Positions 1-9,949 of a stretch of 64,000 nucleotides of DNA are shown piece after piece (within the stretch, counting starts at the first letter, position 1; each line of letters opens with the position of its first letter). The stretch is from contig CM077155.1 in assembly GCA_039583875.1 (NCBI GenBank), forward strand, positions 4,576,043 through 4,640,042, read 5' to 3'. Made by a program: the position numbers and the translations under genes. Under the pieces are notes generated by a model, which did not search any database, was not told where the DNA came from, and worked only from the letters and a program-made list of their open reading frames with translations. The stretch is from Platanthera guangdongensis (Eukaryota; Streptophyta; Magnoliopsida; Asparagales; Orchidaceae).

Positions 1-247
1 TGGCCGTCTCCCACACGTACAACACACCCCATGCCCGGCACGCCTCACATGCCGGCGCACATTATGACACATCCCAGTCTGGAGGCGCGAATAATAAAGG
101 ATAGAATGCATATTATGACATAAATTTAGTGTTCGGCAGAAATCATTACATATTCAATATGCGCTCGCAGATATATATAATACTCCATCTTTTTGTTGTT
201 CATTTGACCGTCATTAGTAAGTAAAACCGCCACCTCTTTGCTTCCAG
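1..247 (+). other. Intron sequence of the ISCA gene
   Basis: No coding sequence is visible. The stretch ends in a pyrimidine-rich tract and a CAG acceptor at 245-247, just before the first visible ISCA exon. The upstream exons of this gene lie outside the window. Confidence 0.6.
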
Positions 248-526
248 CAGATGACAAGGGCAAGTTTGACGAAGTCGTTGAGGACAAGGGCGTCAAAATA
301 TTGATTGATCCGAAGGCTCTGATGCATGTCATCGGGACCAAGATGGACTTTTTGGATGATAAAATGAAGTGAGTTTGTATTTCCGGGATTCAAATTAATT
401 TAGCCGTCCCTCATCTGATCGAATAATCGTCGGCATTGCAGGTCTGAATTTGTGTTCATAAACCCAAACTCAAAAGGGCAGTGTGGTTGTGGGGAATCCT
501 TCATGACCAGCAGTTCTAAGAATTAG
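248..526 (+). CDS. ISCA: Iron-sulfur cluster assembly protein, ISCA type (3' exons only)
   Basis: These are the last two coding exons (248-368 and 442-526, stop TAG 524-526) of an A-type iron-sulfur carrier. Family members hold or pass on Fe or Fe-S clusters; in plants this subtype is mitochondrial. The first exon reads ADDKGKFDEVVEDKGVKI and then a conserved block with ALMHVIGTKMDF. The second ends in NPNSKGQCGCGESF, which has the paired C-terminal cysteines (CGC) that bind the cluster. The intron 369-441 has GTGAGT and GCAG ends, and the split codon AA|G gives Lys, so the frame is kept. The amino half, with the first conserved Cys and any transit peptide, is upstream of the window. No break is seen. 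The family call is firm; the exact paralogue and the organelle are inferred. Confidence 0.88.
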
Positions 527-1079
527 AAGAACACCGAGTTCTGGTTGTTCATTGTCAGGCTTCTCTCACATATAACTGAAGGATAAAATTGATTTCTTCA
601 CAGGCTCGTCTTCTGCTGCCATTAGTCCCTCCGCTGGAGAAACATTTTGTAGCAGGTGATATCTTGTTGTAACCAAACTATTTCTGCTGCTTCTTTCTGC
701 TTTCTGTTAACCATATCAGAGAAGCTGTAGAATTAACTGAACAAATTATGTGAATAATTTTATTATCTTTAGTAAATAAAATAAAATTAAATGAATAAAA
801 ATTAGAGCTTGATGTGTACAGTGCTTCTAAACCTCATAGTGGTATACATGAATTCAACAGTATTTAGGAGACAAGAATCTCATCTATGGTGCCCCTGAAT
901 GAAGACAATGAACAAAATTTATACAGCTCTACTGGAAACACTTGAGCTGAACAAGAAAGAGCCTATCTTTAGTAAAATGGGAACATCAACAACACTCGAG
1001 TCTTTATCCCACCATAGTGGGGTCGGCTATATGGATCCCCAATCTTTAGTCATAATCTCACTGATGCCTAGGTACATCA
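527..1079 (+). other. ISCA 3' region and intergenic DNA
   Basis: This is AT-rich sequence following the ISCA stop. The first few hundred bases are probably its 3' untranslated region. An AATAAA-like run near 776-782 could serve in polyadenylation. No other gene is visible. Confidence 0.4.
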
Positions 1080-1795
1080 TGTCTTTCCTTATAGTTTCAT
1101 TCTAAGTCTTTTTTGGTCTGCTCCTTCCCCGTTTAACCTGTCTTGTGACTAAACTCTCACAACCCCTAACAAGTGCCTCTAATGGTCTCTTTTGTACGTG
1201 TCAAGAACCATCATAATCAAGCTTCTCTCATCTTCTCTACAATTGGTGCTACTTTCGTCTTATCTCGGATACATTCATTCCTAATTTTATCCAATCTGTG
1301 TCCACACATCCACCTAAGCATTCTTATCTCTGCAACTCACACTTTTTGCTCATGCACACAATTCACTACCCAACACTCAGAATCGTAGAGCATCGCTGGT
1401 CTAATTGTAGTACGGTAAAACTTGCATAAGATCTCAAACACGTCTCTCCACTTCAACCAACCTGCTTGGATTCTATGTATCACATTTTTTATCTACACCT
1501 CAATCTTTTTAAACTATCGATCCCGGATATTTAATGCACTCACCGCAAGTAATATCGTAGTCACCCAACTTAATGGCGGAGTCATCCGTATTTCTTGCAC
1601 TACTAAATTTATGCTCCATATATTCCGTTTGTCATGCTTAACCTAAAATCTTTATTTCTTGCACTACTAAATTTAACCTCTATATACTCCGCTTTTGTCC
1701 CGCTTAACATAAAATCTTTCTTTTCTAAATTGTCTTGCCATGATTCAAACTTCGTGTTTATATCCTTGTGCGTCTCATCGTCAAAAAATAATATT
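1080..1795 (-). mobile_element. LINE (RTE-like) reverse transcriptase remnant
   Basis: Read on the minus strand, broken frames give the C-terminal part of a plant LINE reverse transcriptase: a segment like DETHKDINTKFESW, then AEYIEVKFSSARN, then FYRTTIRPAMLYDSECW, MLRWMCGHRLDKIRN and a decayed tail. These blocks match the widespread RTE-like LINE 3' domain. Stops and frameshifts are frequent. A 65-70 bp piece is repeated in tandem at about 1588-1720. No 5' part, endonuclease or tail was found, so this is a truncated, inactive copy. The order of RTE against another LINE clade is from memory of the motif set. Confidence 0.65.
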
Positions 1796-1905
1796 TTCGT
1801 AAAATGGTAAGAACTATTTTTTTATTGGCAGCAAAGTAGGTATACATATGATACTAAACCCTGTTGAGGAAGGATTGCAAAAGTTATGATGAATGTTTTA
1901 ATAAA

Positions 1906-2278
1906 GAGAGTTGTTGAGGGCACCACAGTTTTGGCTAGGTGCACCGCACTTTTTCGAAATTTTCTGCGCCTTTTAGAAATACGCCTTGCACATGCATTTT
2001 TAGGAAAAGTGTTCAACACGAAAGTTGTAGATCTCGACGAGATCTACAACTTTTGTGTTGAACACTTTTCTAAGAATGCATGTACAATGCGTACTTTGAA
2101 AAATACGTCCAGGTTTCACGTCTTTCTAGAAATACGCGTTGTACATGCATTTTTAGGATCTTTCGTGTTGAACACTTTTCTAAAAAAAACATGTACAAGA
2201 CTTATTTCCAAAAGACGCGAAAAATTAGGAGAAAGTGAGGTGCACCTAGCCAAAACTGCGGTGCCCTTAACAACTCCC
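1906..2278. mobile_element. 373-bp foldback / MITE-like DNA element with 8-bp target duplication
   Basis: The two ends form a long inverted repeat of about 48 bp: the left starts GAGAGTTGTTGAGGGCACC and the right ends in the near-exact complement. The element is flanked by identical 8-bp direct repeats TTAATAAA (1898-1905 and 2279-2286). Inside is a second palindrome centred near 2039 (GATCTCGACGAGATC) with arms reaching AAAAGTGTTCAACAC, and a third partial copy of that arm near 2165-2182. No coding sequence was found. An 8-bp duplication suits the hAT group, but the end sequence is not a typical hAT terminus, so the superfamily is left open. Confidence 0.75.
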
Positions 2279-2448
2279 TTAATAAATTGGGTAAATACTG
2301 TGTGTATCAGGATGTGCTGGTTAGAGCCATGGATAGTCTTTCACTGCTTCATCCTTTTTCAATTGAAATGACTTGATAATATTTGCCTGAGTTCAATTGC
2401 ACTCCTTTCGAGGTCGATTACCATGGGTCATCTACAAACTCGCTCTAA

Positions 2449-2548
2449 GGCTCCGTTTGGTGGGACTTATTTTCACCGCTCAAGCGATTACGACCGCATG
2501 AACAGGATCTTAATTCTTGTCCGGTGAAAATAAGTCCTCCCAAACAGA
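2449..2548. repeat. Small MITE with CTCCGTTTGG-type inverted ends
   Basis: A short element with terminal inverted repeats: GGCTCCGTTTGGTGGGACTT on the left, and on the right the complement ending CCCAAACAGAG, both joined to ACTTATTTTCACC and its complement. The middle (CAAGCGATTACGACCGCATG) recurs in altered form at 5048-5070. It is non-coding. Confidence 0.55.
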
Positions 2549-2955
2549 GAAAATAGTGGTAGGAAAAGCGGCATGAGGAGAAGGATGCTATTGATATACG
2601 AGAAGAGAAGCATGAAAATACATGCAACTTATTTTAGCTCTTCTGGACATGTGATTCACTGCTTTTCATAAAAGACCTGAAAATATCATTTTGATGCAAA
2701 TATTTTTCCCGCAGCCGTAAAATCAAACGCCTTTAAAACAACGATGAGAGCGGGAGCAAAAAAAGAATTTCACCGTCGATCACTGGCGCAAAAAAGAAGA
2801 CCATTATAAAGATCACGCAGATGGGTGAAAACAAGAGCTCAATTTGATTTTAATAGCCAATGCAAGAGAAACTGAATTGTGGCCTAGTAATGGCGAGGAG
2901 AAATCGGGGGTCATAGAGGACGATTATGAAGTATTGAGAATATTGTCCGACAGTT

Positions 2956-2999
2956 GTGGTGGTGGTGGTGGTGGTGATGGTGATGGTGGTGGTGATGGT
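2956..2999 (+). repeat. GGT/GAT microsatellite
   Basis: An imperfect run of GGT with interspersed GAT triplets. A reading frame through it gives polyglycine, but nothing supports a gene there. Confidence 0.85.
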
Positions 3000-3128
3000 T
3001 TAGAGAGCTCATGCATGCTCGTCTTGTTCGTGTTGTCATACTCAACCATAATGTATTCACAACATACTTGAGTCACCAAATAATACAGTTTAATACAAAT
3101 ATTGAACTATATCAATACATCATCACAG

Positions 3129-3840
3129 CTGTTAACCCAAATTTTGCGACCATAGTCAGAGTCAGACCGGTCTAGAGCCAAGACAAGTTTTAGACATCCG
3201 ACAGCATGGGAGGCAACCCTCCTGGTGGTCTTCATTCTCAGTCTTGAAGGAGTGGGTTGTTTTACGTGTTGGGCAGCCGCGCATCCCTCTGGTCAGCCCT
3301 CAATATCCAATCTTGAGGAGCTCCCGGTGAGCACCCTAGGAGCCCGCCCGAGCCCTCCACATCAGCTAGATGTGGTTGGTGCAGTTACATCCTATTGTAA
3401 CCACATGAACCGCACGACATTAATTACAACATTGATTGCTCCCAATCATTTGGGCAGTCCACCCCGCAGTATAAATAAGAGGTCAGGGTGCTTAGGGGAG
3501 ACACGGAGCTTGAGCCAGAATCTGCCTCGTTGTAGGTGCGACATAAGTTCTGAGTTATCTGGTGCCACTAGTTTTTTGTTTTTGTTTTTTTCCTTATGTC
3601 TTGTAATAGCCGGTAATAGTCTCTTTTTAGAATATTACTGCCCGCAACAAGTGGTATTCACCACTGCGGGTAAATCTGATTTTTGTCGCAGCTAGCAGAA
3701 ATCTCTTTTCTGCACACTGTTTGCTCAAACCTCAAGGGCTAGTAACTGATTATTTGCGGTTCCTTATTTCTCTGATATCTGATTGATCGGTCGCACGGTG
3801 GAGAACTTAGTGACAATTATAGCATAAACAACGCCAATAC
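3129..3840 (+). repeat. Possible LTR-like fragment with a TATA box
   Basis: A GC-richer block in AT-rich surroundings. It has a TATAAATA match at about 3470-3477, a C/T-rich leader after it, and a repeated GCCCGCAACAAGTGGTATTC / CACTGCGGGT hairpin near 3641-3670. The composition resembles a plant LTR (promoter, then transcribed U5-like part), but no TG...CA ends, target duplication or internal region could be fixed. This may instead be a host promoter with no visible gene. Confidence 0.25.
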
Positions 3841-3849
3841 TCTTGACTC

Positions 3850-5330
3850 AAGTTAAAAGTAAAATGAAAACATATGCTCTGTTTGGCGCATCGTTTTTTC
3901 TCCAATGAGTTTTGAGCAAATACGAACATAAAGTGGAAGTTTTTTAGATAAGATCAAACGTTCGCGAATAACTATTTGTAACCGCCGCACTCAAGACGGC
4001 TATCACCATGCCACATGCCAACATGCAGGCGTTATTTTTGCCACATGCAACATCCAGGCGTTATTTTTTAGAATTGTGAGTATTTTTTAAACATATTTTG
4101 TGCTCTTTTTGATAATAAGTAATCTAAATGTCAAAATACTTTATTATTATTATTATATTTTAAATGTTTAAATTTATGCTAGAAATGCAATTTTTTAATT
4201 CTATAAACTCACTCTATAATTGTTGTAATGCATATTTATGCCCAATAGTTATTATTGGTGATTGTTATTAGTATTATAGATTTGGCTATCTGTAAATTTT
4301 TGATATTTGCAAAACAATTTTTGTTAAATTGATATTCACAAATAAAATTAGTTATCTGTAAATTAAATTTTTTGAAATCCTTAAATTTAAAATTTTAAAA
4401 ATTGTAATAAAAATTTTTTATTCTAAAATAATCCAACAGTTCATAATATCAATTAAAATTTGAAAGAATATTTTTGAAGAACACAAAGTAAATAATAAAA
4501 TTTAATAATCAAAATATGTCAATGTTGTTTTCTGTAGTCATCACTTCATTTTAAATTTTAAATCTAAAATTAATTTATTAAAAAAAATTAAACTTGTAAA
4601 TTGAACATCTATATGCTAACAAAAACATACAATTAAATATTCTGTATCTCAAATAGTTATCAAAATTTAGCAATCAAAATATGTTTTACTCGTCCTCGTT
4701 GTTTAGTGATCTGTTTCTATGAAGTTTTTCTGCAAGAAATTAACAACATGCCGGAAGATGAAATTTTAATCACATGGAGCGAGCGAAGATTTTCGTAATA
4801 AATGAAATCGATCAATAGCTTGCTGATAACCAAAACTGCTTTGCGATAATCTAAATTTGAGGGAAAAAACACCTAAAATAGAGTGCGGATAGTCTAAACT
4901 GCTTTGCGGGTAACAATCACCTTATTATTTGTACTACTTAGTTTTATTTAACTGTTAATGTCATGAAAATCATCTACTTTGTCTATTACCTATTCTGTAT
5001 TAAGAAAAAGAGACTTCGGCTCTGTTTGATGACTTATTTTTATCGATCAAGCGGTTACAATCGTATGAACCAGACCTTAAGTAGTTTTTAATTTGTTTAT
5101 ATAATAAAGTCAACAATAATTACAAGCAACTGGGGAGATCAACCAAACAACTTTTAATGATAATTATTATATATATTGCATGATATGAAATTATCAACTA
5201 AATAAAATACTTTTTCATGTTTAGTAATAAAATTAAGCAATGTTCTAAGCAGTCCTGTTTGGGCAATTCACATTAGGTTTATGCCCGCAGTCCAAAAAAA
5301 TATTCGCAGTTCAAAAATATTTGCAGTACA
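3850..5330. other. AT-rich intergenic DNA
   Basis: No gene is visible. A 25-30 bp piece containing AGGCGTTATTTTT is repeated at about 4020-4070. A diverged relative of the 2449-2548 MITE lies at about 5030-5175: GGCTCTGTTTGATGACTTAT on the left, ATCAACCAAACAAC on the right. The rest is A/T runs. Confidence 0.45.
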
Positions 5331-5363
5331 AAAATACCCGCTCTCAGTCGCGTTGTTTCTGTT

Positions 5364-5579
5364 TTATTGGAAGTACAATCCATGAAAAGTCATGAGATTC
5401 AAAGGTATTCCACGAAAACCTATAGCCTCTTTCCATTGTTGACGACGAGTACCAAACGGTCCAAACAATCGACGAGAAGTTTCTTCGCGTAGAATTGGGC
5501 GACCGAGATACTCGTAGGACTGCATATTCCGATCAAATCGTTTCATTAGATCTAGCAACAAGGAAGTAAAGGTAATCAA
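5364..5579 (-). other. Unrecognised 71-residue reading frame
   Basis: An open frame whose protein looks non-random: it contains RNMQSYEYLGRPILREE and then RRQQWKEAIGFRGIPLNLM, with mixed polar and hydrophobic residues and a stop right after FHGLYFQ. It is not a shadow of a recognised gene on the other strand and overlaps no transposon I can identify. I do not recognise the family. It could be a last exon, a captured gene fragment or chance; no upstream exon was found. Confidence 0.25.
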
Positions 5580-5639
5580 AGGAATTGTAAAGTTGCAAGG
5601 AAGTAAATCTTTATTTTTGTTCTCTTTTTTTGAGACCGC

Positions 5640-6022
5640 ATTTAGCTAAGCGTGCAAAAAAGGCTTGAGCCTTCCAGGCCCGGGTTTTTTGTCTGCCAGA
5701 CCCAGGTAGGGACCGAGCCCCTCTTTAAAAGAGGGGCTTGAGGGAGCCTACTAGATCGGGTCCAGTCAAGTCGGGCCTGATTGGCTCCCTCTAAATTGAC
5801 AACATTGACAGCTCCTCTTGCTTTTAATGAAGGGGCCACACCCCAACATTTTAAAGTAGTTGGGGCGTTGTCTCTGCATGTAATTACTGTTCACGTGGCC
5901 CCAACAGTTAAATCTTGGGGGCCACACCCCAACATTTTTAAGTTGGGGCGTGACCCCATCAATTAAATGTTGGAGTGACGCCCCAACATTTAAACAACTC
6001 AATTGGTGTTGAGAAGTGAAAA
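5640..6022. repeat. Hairpin-rich GC block (CCCCAAC / GTTGGGG units)
   Basis: A run of short inverted repeats: GCCCCTCTTTAAAAGAGGGGC at about 5717-5736, then several units in which CCCCAACATTT is followed by GTTGGGGCG (about 5829-5995). Units such as GGGGCCACACCCC recur at least twice. It leads directly into the 5S-derived sequence and may be part of the same retroelement LTR. It is non-coding. Confidence 0.55.
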
Positions 6023-6098
6023 AACTCCATATTTAAGCGTGCTCGGGCTGGAGTAGTCACGGGATGGGTGACCTCCTGGGAAGTCCCCGTGGCATGCG
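6023..6098 (+). ncRNA. 5S rRNA-derived sequence with internal Pol III promoter (Cassandra-like TRIM)
   Basis: The sequence follows the 3' two thirds of plant 5S rRNA. It has the A box AAGCGTGCTCGGGC (6035-6048), an intermediate element around GAGTAGTCAC (6051-6060), and the C box region GGATGGGTGACCTCC followed by TGGGAAGTCC (6062-6086). The 5' third of 5S and the 3' pairing strand are absent, so this is not a functional rRNA gene. In plants such pieces occur in the LTRs of Cassandra TRIM elements. That assignment is likely, but no second LTR or primer site was located. Confidence 0.7.
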
Positions 6099-6626
6099 CT
6101 TAACTATCGAGTTTCGCTCATCTAAGGGAGGTTGTGCTCCAACAACCCGCCACGTGGCCAGTTTAAGGTATGTCACCCGGTGTTGGGCTTGGGCCGAACG
6201 CGACATGTGGAGATGGGTTGGGTCGGTTGGGCTGCAGCCCTCTAAGAGAGTTTAAGTGAGGTCAGTCCAATTTGGGAGATTGACCGCACGTGGTTGTGTG
6301 GAGAGCGGGTTGGGGCCGGTGGACTGCAGTCCGACTGGGGGCGACCCGGGATACTCACATGAGTGAGCCGATCCCCTTTCAACACATTTTATAGAAAGTG
6401 GATAATGAATTCCTACATGTGGTAGTAGAAGAGATGATGCACACAATTTCAAGAAAAACTTTCATAAATTTTTTTAATCTTTTGGACTACTTTTCTTAAA
6501 TATTTTCTTGTGATTCCCATGCAATCTTATTTGTTGTGCAATTTGTGAGTTGTGGCTTTACTTTAGATTATTTATGGTGAAATTTTATAATATTCTATTT
6601 ATGTGCACCCACTAAAGAAACTAGAA
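6099..6626. other. Sequence downstream of the 5S piece
   Basis: GC-rich to about 6360, with repeated motifs such as GGTTGGG and a CTGCAGCCC / CTGCAGTCC pair, then AT-rich. The first part may be the remainder of the 5S-bearing element. No gene or clear element edge is visible. Confidence 0.3.
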
Positions 6627-7612
6627 CTCTGTTTGGGAGAACTTATGATGATGAATAAACTGATAATTGAAAAGTGATGATTTAATGAAGATTTTAGAAA
6701 AACAATTATGAATAAGCTGCAGAGTGTTTGGACGGTTTGTGGATAAGTGCTGATCGATTAGTGATTTTTCAATAAGCATAATTTATGCTGTTTGGAAGAA
6801 CGATTTTTGAAAAAAAGCCTGAACCAATAAGCATGAACCTGAACAGCTTCATAACTTCTAAAGTCTCTTAGTAATGGATAGACACTCTTTTAGTGTTGTA
6901 TGATATGAAACTTTACCCATAAAGTAAAATCTTTCACTCCTCACTTCAAAAATCTAAATACTAGTTTCACCAAATAGGGTTGCACCATAAATCCTACTCC
7001 ATCAAATACTGATCCCACCAAATATTCCATCGAAGTTATAATTCATTGATGAGTAAAATCTTTTACATTTTTTTACATCGTCTTGTAATCTGAGCCATTG
7101 TTGGAATACTGTATCCACCAGAGGAAAAAAGCAAACCAGAAGTAAAAAAAACTGAACCTATGATGAATTGAAAAAGAGCAAACCAGAAGAAAAAAAGCCT
7201 AGAATATCATCTCTAAAAAAGGGGGAAATGGAGGCAGAGCAAACCTTCGTTCTGTTGTCGGATAGAATGCAAGCTCTGCAACTGGAGTCTAAGCCGAGCA
7301 TTTCACCGGTATAGAGGAGAAGGGTAAGCTCTGCAAGTGCGAGTCTGAACCGAGAATGGAAACTCGCCGCCGATGGAACTCAAAGTCTAGCGGCGAGAGA
7401 TATTGGCGGCGAGAGAAATCTATGATGAGAGAGAAAGGAGAAGAGAGAAATCGGCGGCAAGAGAACAACGACGAGAGAGATCGAAGGCGAGAGAGATCGG
7501 TGGCGGAATCTCACAGTCGCGGGGAGAATCAGGGCAGTCGAGGAGCGCGCGATCGAGAGGTGGAAGATAACATTCCAGATTCCAGTAGCGATTTTAGGGT
7601 TCAGCAATGAGC

Positions 7613-7617
7613 GATTA
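7613..7617 (+). repeat. Target duplication of gypsy-1 (left)
   Basis: GATTA lies directly before the LTR start TGTAACACC and is repeated at 17096-17100 directly after the LTR end GTTACA. Confidence 0.9.
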
Positions 7618-9914
7618 TGTAACACCTCCTTCCGTCGCATAACATATAGCAGTAGGTCCGGCCGGGGCCCGACGCCATATACTACAGACAGACCGGGTGG
7701 TTACTCATGGAAACCATCCAACCAATCATAACGTCCTACACAGAGCATACTAGCGGAAGCAGATTAATAAATTGTAACAAAGAACCCAGCACTAAAGCAC
7801 GAATGTCCACTAATACCAAAATAGGAATGTTATACATAAACCAGTACAAGCCTTAAGGACTTACAAAACGGTTCACTTGATATTACATGATTTACAAACC
7901 ACGCCACGCAGGCCGGTCATACATGAATAAAAACAGTAAACACTTCCAATTAGGCCTTCGAGGGCCGGCTTCGCAAATTGGGCTTTAGCCCGCTATTGAC
8001 CGCTTGGTCCAGCAGCACCTGCAAGCAACAAACCACCGCACGGTGACAAAATAAGGCAACGGTCAGCAATGTTGATCAAATTATAACGATCCCGCCCCCA
8101 ACTCGGGGCGGCGATGCTCCTTCCATGCATTTCATTAGCATAAGCGAGCAATATATATATATATATAACCATTTCATCACAGATGTTGGCTCACACGGCC
8201 ACACGCCCCGTGCTCTCAGGGCACATTCTCGGGTGAACGGTCGATGTCACGTCAATTAAAGCCATAGACATTCCGACTCACCACCGCCACTTTGACGGTC
8301 AAACCTATGAGCAATTTGTCTTTCCGGCATGGGTCACGACAGTTTAAGTCATAGACCGCCGAACACTCTCATCTATGCCAACGACAAGTGTCACGTAACT
8401 TTAGGTCTCTTTAGCCCGAACGACATAGAAGTGGGTACGGTTCCATCTAACCCGTGCTCACGTCGCAACGACAATTTAAGCCATTTGCGCGGGTCAAACT
8501 TTCTCCGAGTCCCATTTTCGTCACACAATTTCACATAACCCGGTTATGTTCAAGTTGGCTCTCAGGCCTCCAAGTTGGCAAGATCACGCATCCGTCCAGT
8601 TTTCGGGTGCACCTTGGGTTAATCCACAAGGTCCCTATTGCAATCTACCGTGTAGAAAACCCGAAAAACAACCAATAGCACGGAGTCTTCTCCGGCATTA
8701 TGCAATGCAACATCACTGATCCAGACCAACATGTCCGGGTAGGCTTCACACATCATGCCTATGTCCGTTCTCGCTTACGGACTCTAAACAACGGGGACTT
8801 CACATATCTACCCGAAGGAACGCCTCCAACTCACCACAAACTCGCGAGAGCGGGCTTCCTATGCAAAGAAGGAGAGCTACTCATGCTCAAGAAGAGAATC
8901 GTTACCCTAGCGTTCCTCTTTGGCGCCATGGAAAAGTAAGCGGATGAAAAGCACCGCACTAGCTTTGCCTCCGTGGATCGGAGTCGGCTCACGATTCGGA
9001 GCTTCGAAGCTCCTCCAATGGCCGGATCTAGCTTTTCTTCCTTCCTTGGCTCTCCTCTCTTTCTAAGATTTAGAAAGACAACCACTCATGAAAAGTGAGG
9101 GTTTCTAAGGCCCAATCCCGGGTATATCCCTTCAGTAACAACCCCAGCCGTTGGATCATCAATTAAAGAAACGAACGACTTTGATTCGGGACTGAAATGC
9201 CCAATCTGGACCGCACACGGTCTGGCACACGCCCGTGTCCATGGCCGTGTGCCTCATTCGCCGTCAAAATCGGCTCGCCTGGAACAACATACGGGTATCG
9301 AACACGCCCGTGTTCGACCTGACACGCCCGTGTTCCACCTGATACGGCCGTGTGGCCGGCTGTGTATCCCCATCGTTTTTCCCCGAAAACAAACCGAGCA
9401 CTGCACGGGTTCTAGGACACGCCGTGTCCTTGCCCGTGTCACCTCAACACGCCAGGGCTCCAGGCCGTGTACACGGTCTCGACACTCGACACTTCGTCGA
9501 GCGAAGATCGTCGATCTGACGACACGGCCTTGGACACGCCCGTATCCTAGGCCGTGTGCCTTGTCTCGACACAACCTCGAGCAAAATGTCGACTCCCCGG
9601 GACGAGTGTCGACACGGGTCGACACGCCCGTGTCGCAGGCCGTGTGTCATGTCTCGACACTTCGTCGAACACAGAGTGTCGACTTCGCGGGCTAAGTGTC
9701 GACACGGGTCGACACGCCCTGTGACACGCCCGTGTCACAGGCCGTGTGCCAGTCTCGACACAATGTCGAGCTCAAAATGTCGACTCCCCGGCTGAGTGTC
9801 GACACAAGCTTGACACGCCCTGGGACACGCCCATGTCCAGGCTGTGTGCCTGAAGCCAGAACCAAAACTGGCCCAAAACGTCCCCGTCGCTCTTTTGAGT
9901 TTCGGGGCGTTACA
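7618..9914 (-). repeat. Gypsy-1 left LTR (3' LTR)
   Basis: 2297 bp, starting TGTAACACC and ending GTTACA. It carries a TA microsatellite at about 8151-8166 and, at about 9216-9850, an array of GACACG / CGTGTC hairpins mixed with TCGACAC motifs. Read in the direction of transcription the array lies in the first part of U3. Confidence 0.9.
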
Positions 9915-9940
9915 ACTCTCTCCTATTAAAAGAATTTCGT
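9915..9940 (-). promoter_or_regulatory. Gypsy-1 polypurine tract
   Basis: On the minus strand the bases just before the LTR read AATAGGAGAGAGTT, a purine-rich run in the position where plus-strand DNA synthesis starts. Confidence 0.6.
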
Positions 9941-9949
9941 CCACGAAAT

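Noticed and set aside
2844..3071. 75-residue frame with polyglycine
   Set aside because: Driven by the GGT microsatellite; no supporting homology or gene context.
6023..6098. Functional 5S rRNA gene
   Set aside because: The 5' third and the closing stem strand are absent, and no tandem 5S units are present.
7356..7610. 84-residue Arg/Glu-rich frame
   Set aside because: It is a reading of GCGAGAGA-type low-complexity sequence inside a DNA transposon; the opposite strand is open too.
9249..9795. Open frames on both strands rich in Arg, Thr, Cys and His
   Set aside because: They are readings of the GACACG/CGTGTC and TCGACAC repeats in the LTR; the same happens at 16.4-17.1, 41.6-42.2 and 49.0-49.6 kb. 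No protein signature.
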